From Pedobacter westerhofensis (GTDB lineage: Bacteria; Bacteroidota; Bacteroidia; Sphingobacteriales; Sphingobacteriaceae), in NCBI RefSeq assembly GCF_900182595.1, contig NZ_FXTN01000005.1, positions 372,001 to 436,000 of the forward strand: a DNA stretch of 64,000 bases. Reading direction: 5' to 3'. Both the position numbers and the translations under genes were made by a program. This document shows, in pieces, positions 63,139-64,000 of this stretch. Every line of letters starts with the position of its first letter. Position 1 is the first letter of the stretch. Under the pieces are notes generated by a model that was not told the origin of the DNA, made no database searches, and saw only the letters and a list, made by a program, of their open reading frames with translations.

Positions 63139-64000
63139 CTAAACCGTAATATTCTGGGCTTTGATATCAAAGGCATCGCGGAGCCCGATTGCCATCAGGT
63201 TGAAGGCGTAAACAGTCAGCATAATGGCCATTCCGGGCAGAATAGCCAGATAAGCGGCATCCATGACGATATAGCCATAATTCTCCTGGATCATACTTCC
63301 CCAGCTGGGCATGGGCGGCTGTGCGCCAAAGCCAAGAAAGCTTAAGCCTGTTTCAAGCAGGATGGCCGAAGCAAAATTTGCCGAGGCGATCACGAGCACA
63401 GGGCCTGCAATATTGGGAAGGATATGTTTGAGTAAAATGCGCTGCGTGGGAAATCCCAGTGCCCTGGCAGCCTCTACAAATTCAGCCTCTTTAATCGCCA
63501 TCACCTGTCCGCGTACCAGTCGGGCAACATCTACCCAGGTAGACAAGCCTACCGCAATAAATATCTGCCAGAAACCCTTTCCGAGGGCAAATGAAATCGC
63601 AATCACCAGCAGCAGGGAGGGCAGCGACCAGATCACGTTCATCAGCCAGCTGATCGCGGTATCTGTAAAGCCGCCAAAATAGCCGGCCAGTGCGCCAAGG
63701 CTTACACCGATACTCATAGAAATGATTACCGCGATCAAACCTACCGACAGTGAAACCCGGACACCCAGGATGAGCCTGCTGAGCAGGTCCCTGCCGTAGC
63801 CATCGGTTCCCAGCAGAAAGGTCTGCCGGTAGATATGCCGACGGATAAATTCTTCGGTACTGCCTTTTATCTGATAACTGCTTTCCGCAGATTCTTCATC
63901 GTCACCAATATATTCTTTCACATAGATCCTGTTGCCGGCTATCCTGTACCCGGTAATTGGAATACTCTTTATCCCGGATTCCTGCCCGTAGAGCATCTTT
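63139..64000 (-). CDS. ABC transporter permease, OppC/DppC type, 5' part outside the window
   Basis: The visible 287 codons run off the right edge; the ATG near 63996 is internal. The sequence LGTDGYGRDLLSRLILGVRVSL is the standard OppC entry to the permease domain, here cut as LGTDGYGRDLLSRL. The EAA loop reads EFVEAARALGFPTQRILLKH, and the end SFLGFGAQPPMPSWGSMI is typical. About five membrane helices are visible; the first helix lies outside. The stretch before LGTDGYGRD is a long periplasmic loop as seen in Bacteroidota homologues. It probably moves oligopeptides. Confidence 0.9.
   Translation of the reverse strand, partial: KMLYGQESGIKSIPITGYRIAGNRIYVKEYIGDDEESAESSYQIKGSTEEFIRRHIYRQTFLLGTDGYGRDLLSRLILGVRVSLSVGLIAVIISMSIGVSLGALAGYFGGFTDTAISWLMNVIWSLPSLLLVIAISFALGKGFWQIFIAVGLSTWVDVARLVRGQVMAIKEAEFVEAARALGFPTQRILLKHILPNIAGPVLVIASANFASAILLETGLSFLGFGAQPPMPSWGSMIQENYGYIVMDAAYLAILPGMAIMLTVYAFNLMAIGLRDAFDIKAQNITV

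Noticed and set aside
1..64000. CRISPR arrays, insertion sequences and complete prophage
   Set aside because: No regularly spaced direct repeats with unique spacers, no transposase or integrase motif and no phage structural genes were recognised anywhere in the window.

Overview
The window reads as chromosome from a member of the Bacteroidota, most likely Sphingobacteriaceae (Pedobacter or Mucilaginibacter type). The evidence is two SusC/SusD pairs, a GldB lipoprotein, a macroglobulin-like/TonB-plug surface protein, DUF6266 proteins, a Nudix-type arabinose regulator, an ileS-dksA-lspA operon, and repeated matches to the Bacteroidota -7 promoter element TAnnTTTG. No insertion sequence, CRISPR array, rRNA operon or complete prophage was seen. 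Both ends cut genes: msrA on the left and an oligopeptide-type ABC permease on the right.

Layout. 1-12 kb: end of msrA, a GXWXG/DUF4334 protein, a GIN-domain protein, a GDSL lipoprotein with a FadL-type porin, a nitroreductase, a 906-residue surface protein, PspC/PadR and an APC permease. 12-18 kb: a small membrane protein, a DACNV/diadenylate-cyclase-like protein overlapping rlmF, an SDR enzyme with a FucP-type transporter, then dgkA-recO. 18.2-18.7 kb: two identical tRNA-Val genes and a short coding remnant. 18.7-29.8 kb: a glycosyltransferase that seems to lack an internal domain and two divergent SusCD pairs; the rightward pair is preceded by a short reading frame encoding a Cys-Cys-Cys peptide. 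29.8-43 kb: an L-arabinose locus (transketolase, aldose 1-epimerase, Nudix regulator, araB, araD, araA, Na+/sugar symporter), interrupted at 33.9-37.35 kb by inverted repeats, two DUF6266 genes and a frameshifted DUF234 ATPase. 43-64 kb: an EndoH-like GH18 lipoprotein, then mostly housekeeping genes: ileS, dksA, lspA, serS, rsmI, lnt, nadE, gldB, a patatin, comB, gcvT, a GT4 glycosyltransferase, rnhB and the permease.

How the genes work together. AraA, AraB and AraD turn arabinose into xylulose 5-phosphate, which the neighbouring transketolase takes into the pentose phosphate pathway. The epimerase speeds sugar anomer exchange, the symporter imports the sugar, and the Nudix regulator probably senses arabinose. 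LspA and Lnt belong to lipoprotein maturation and serve the many lipoproteins here. The most unusual items are the Cys-rich leader frame before the second SusC gene, the DAC-like protein, the pair of 33-bp quasi-palindromes beside the broken ATPase gene, and the deleted glycosyltransferase. All names rest on reading motifs by eye; no database search was run.
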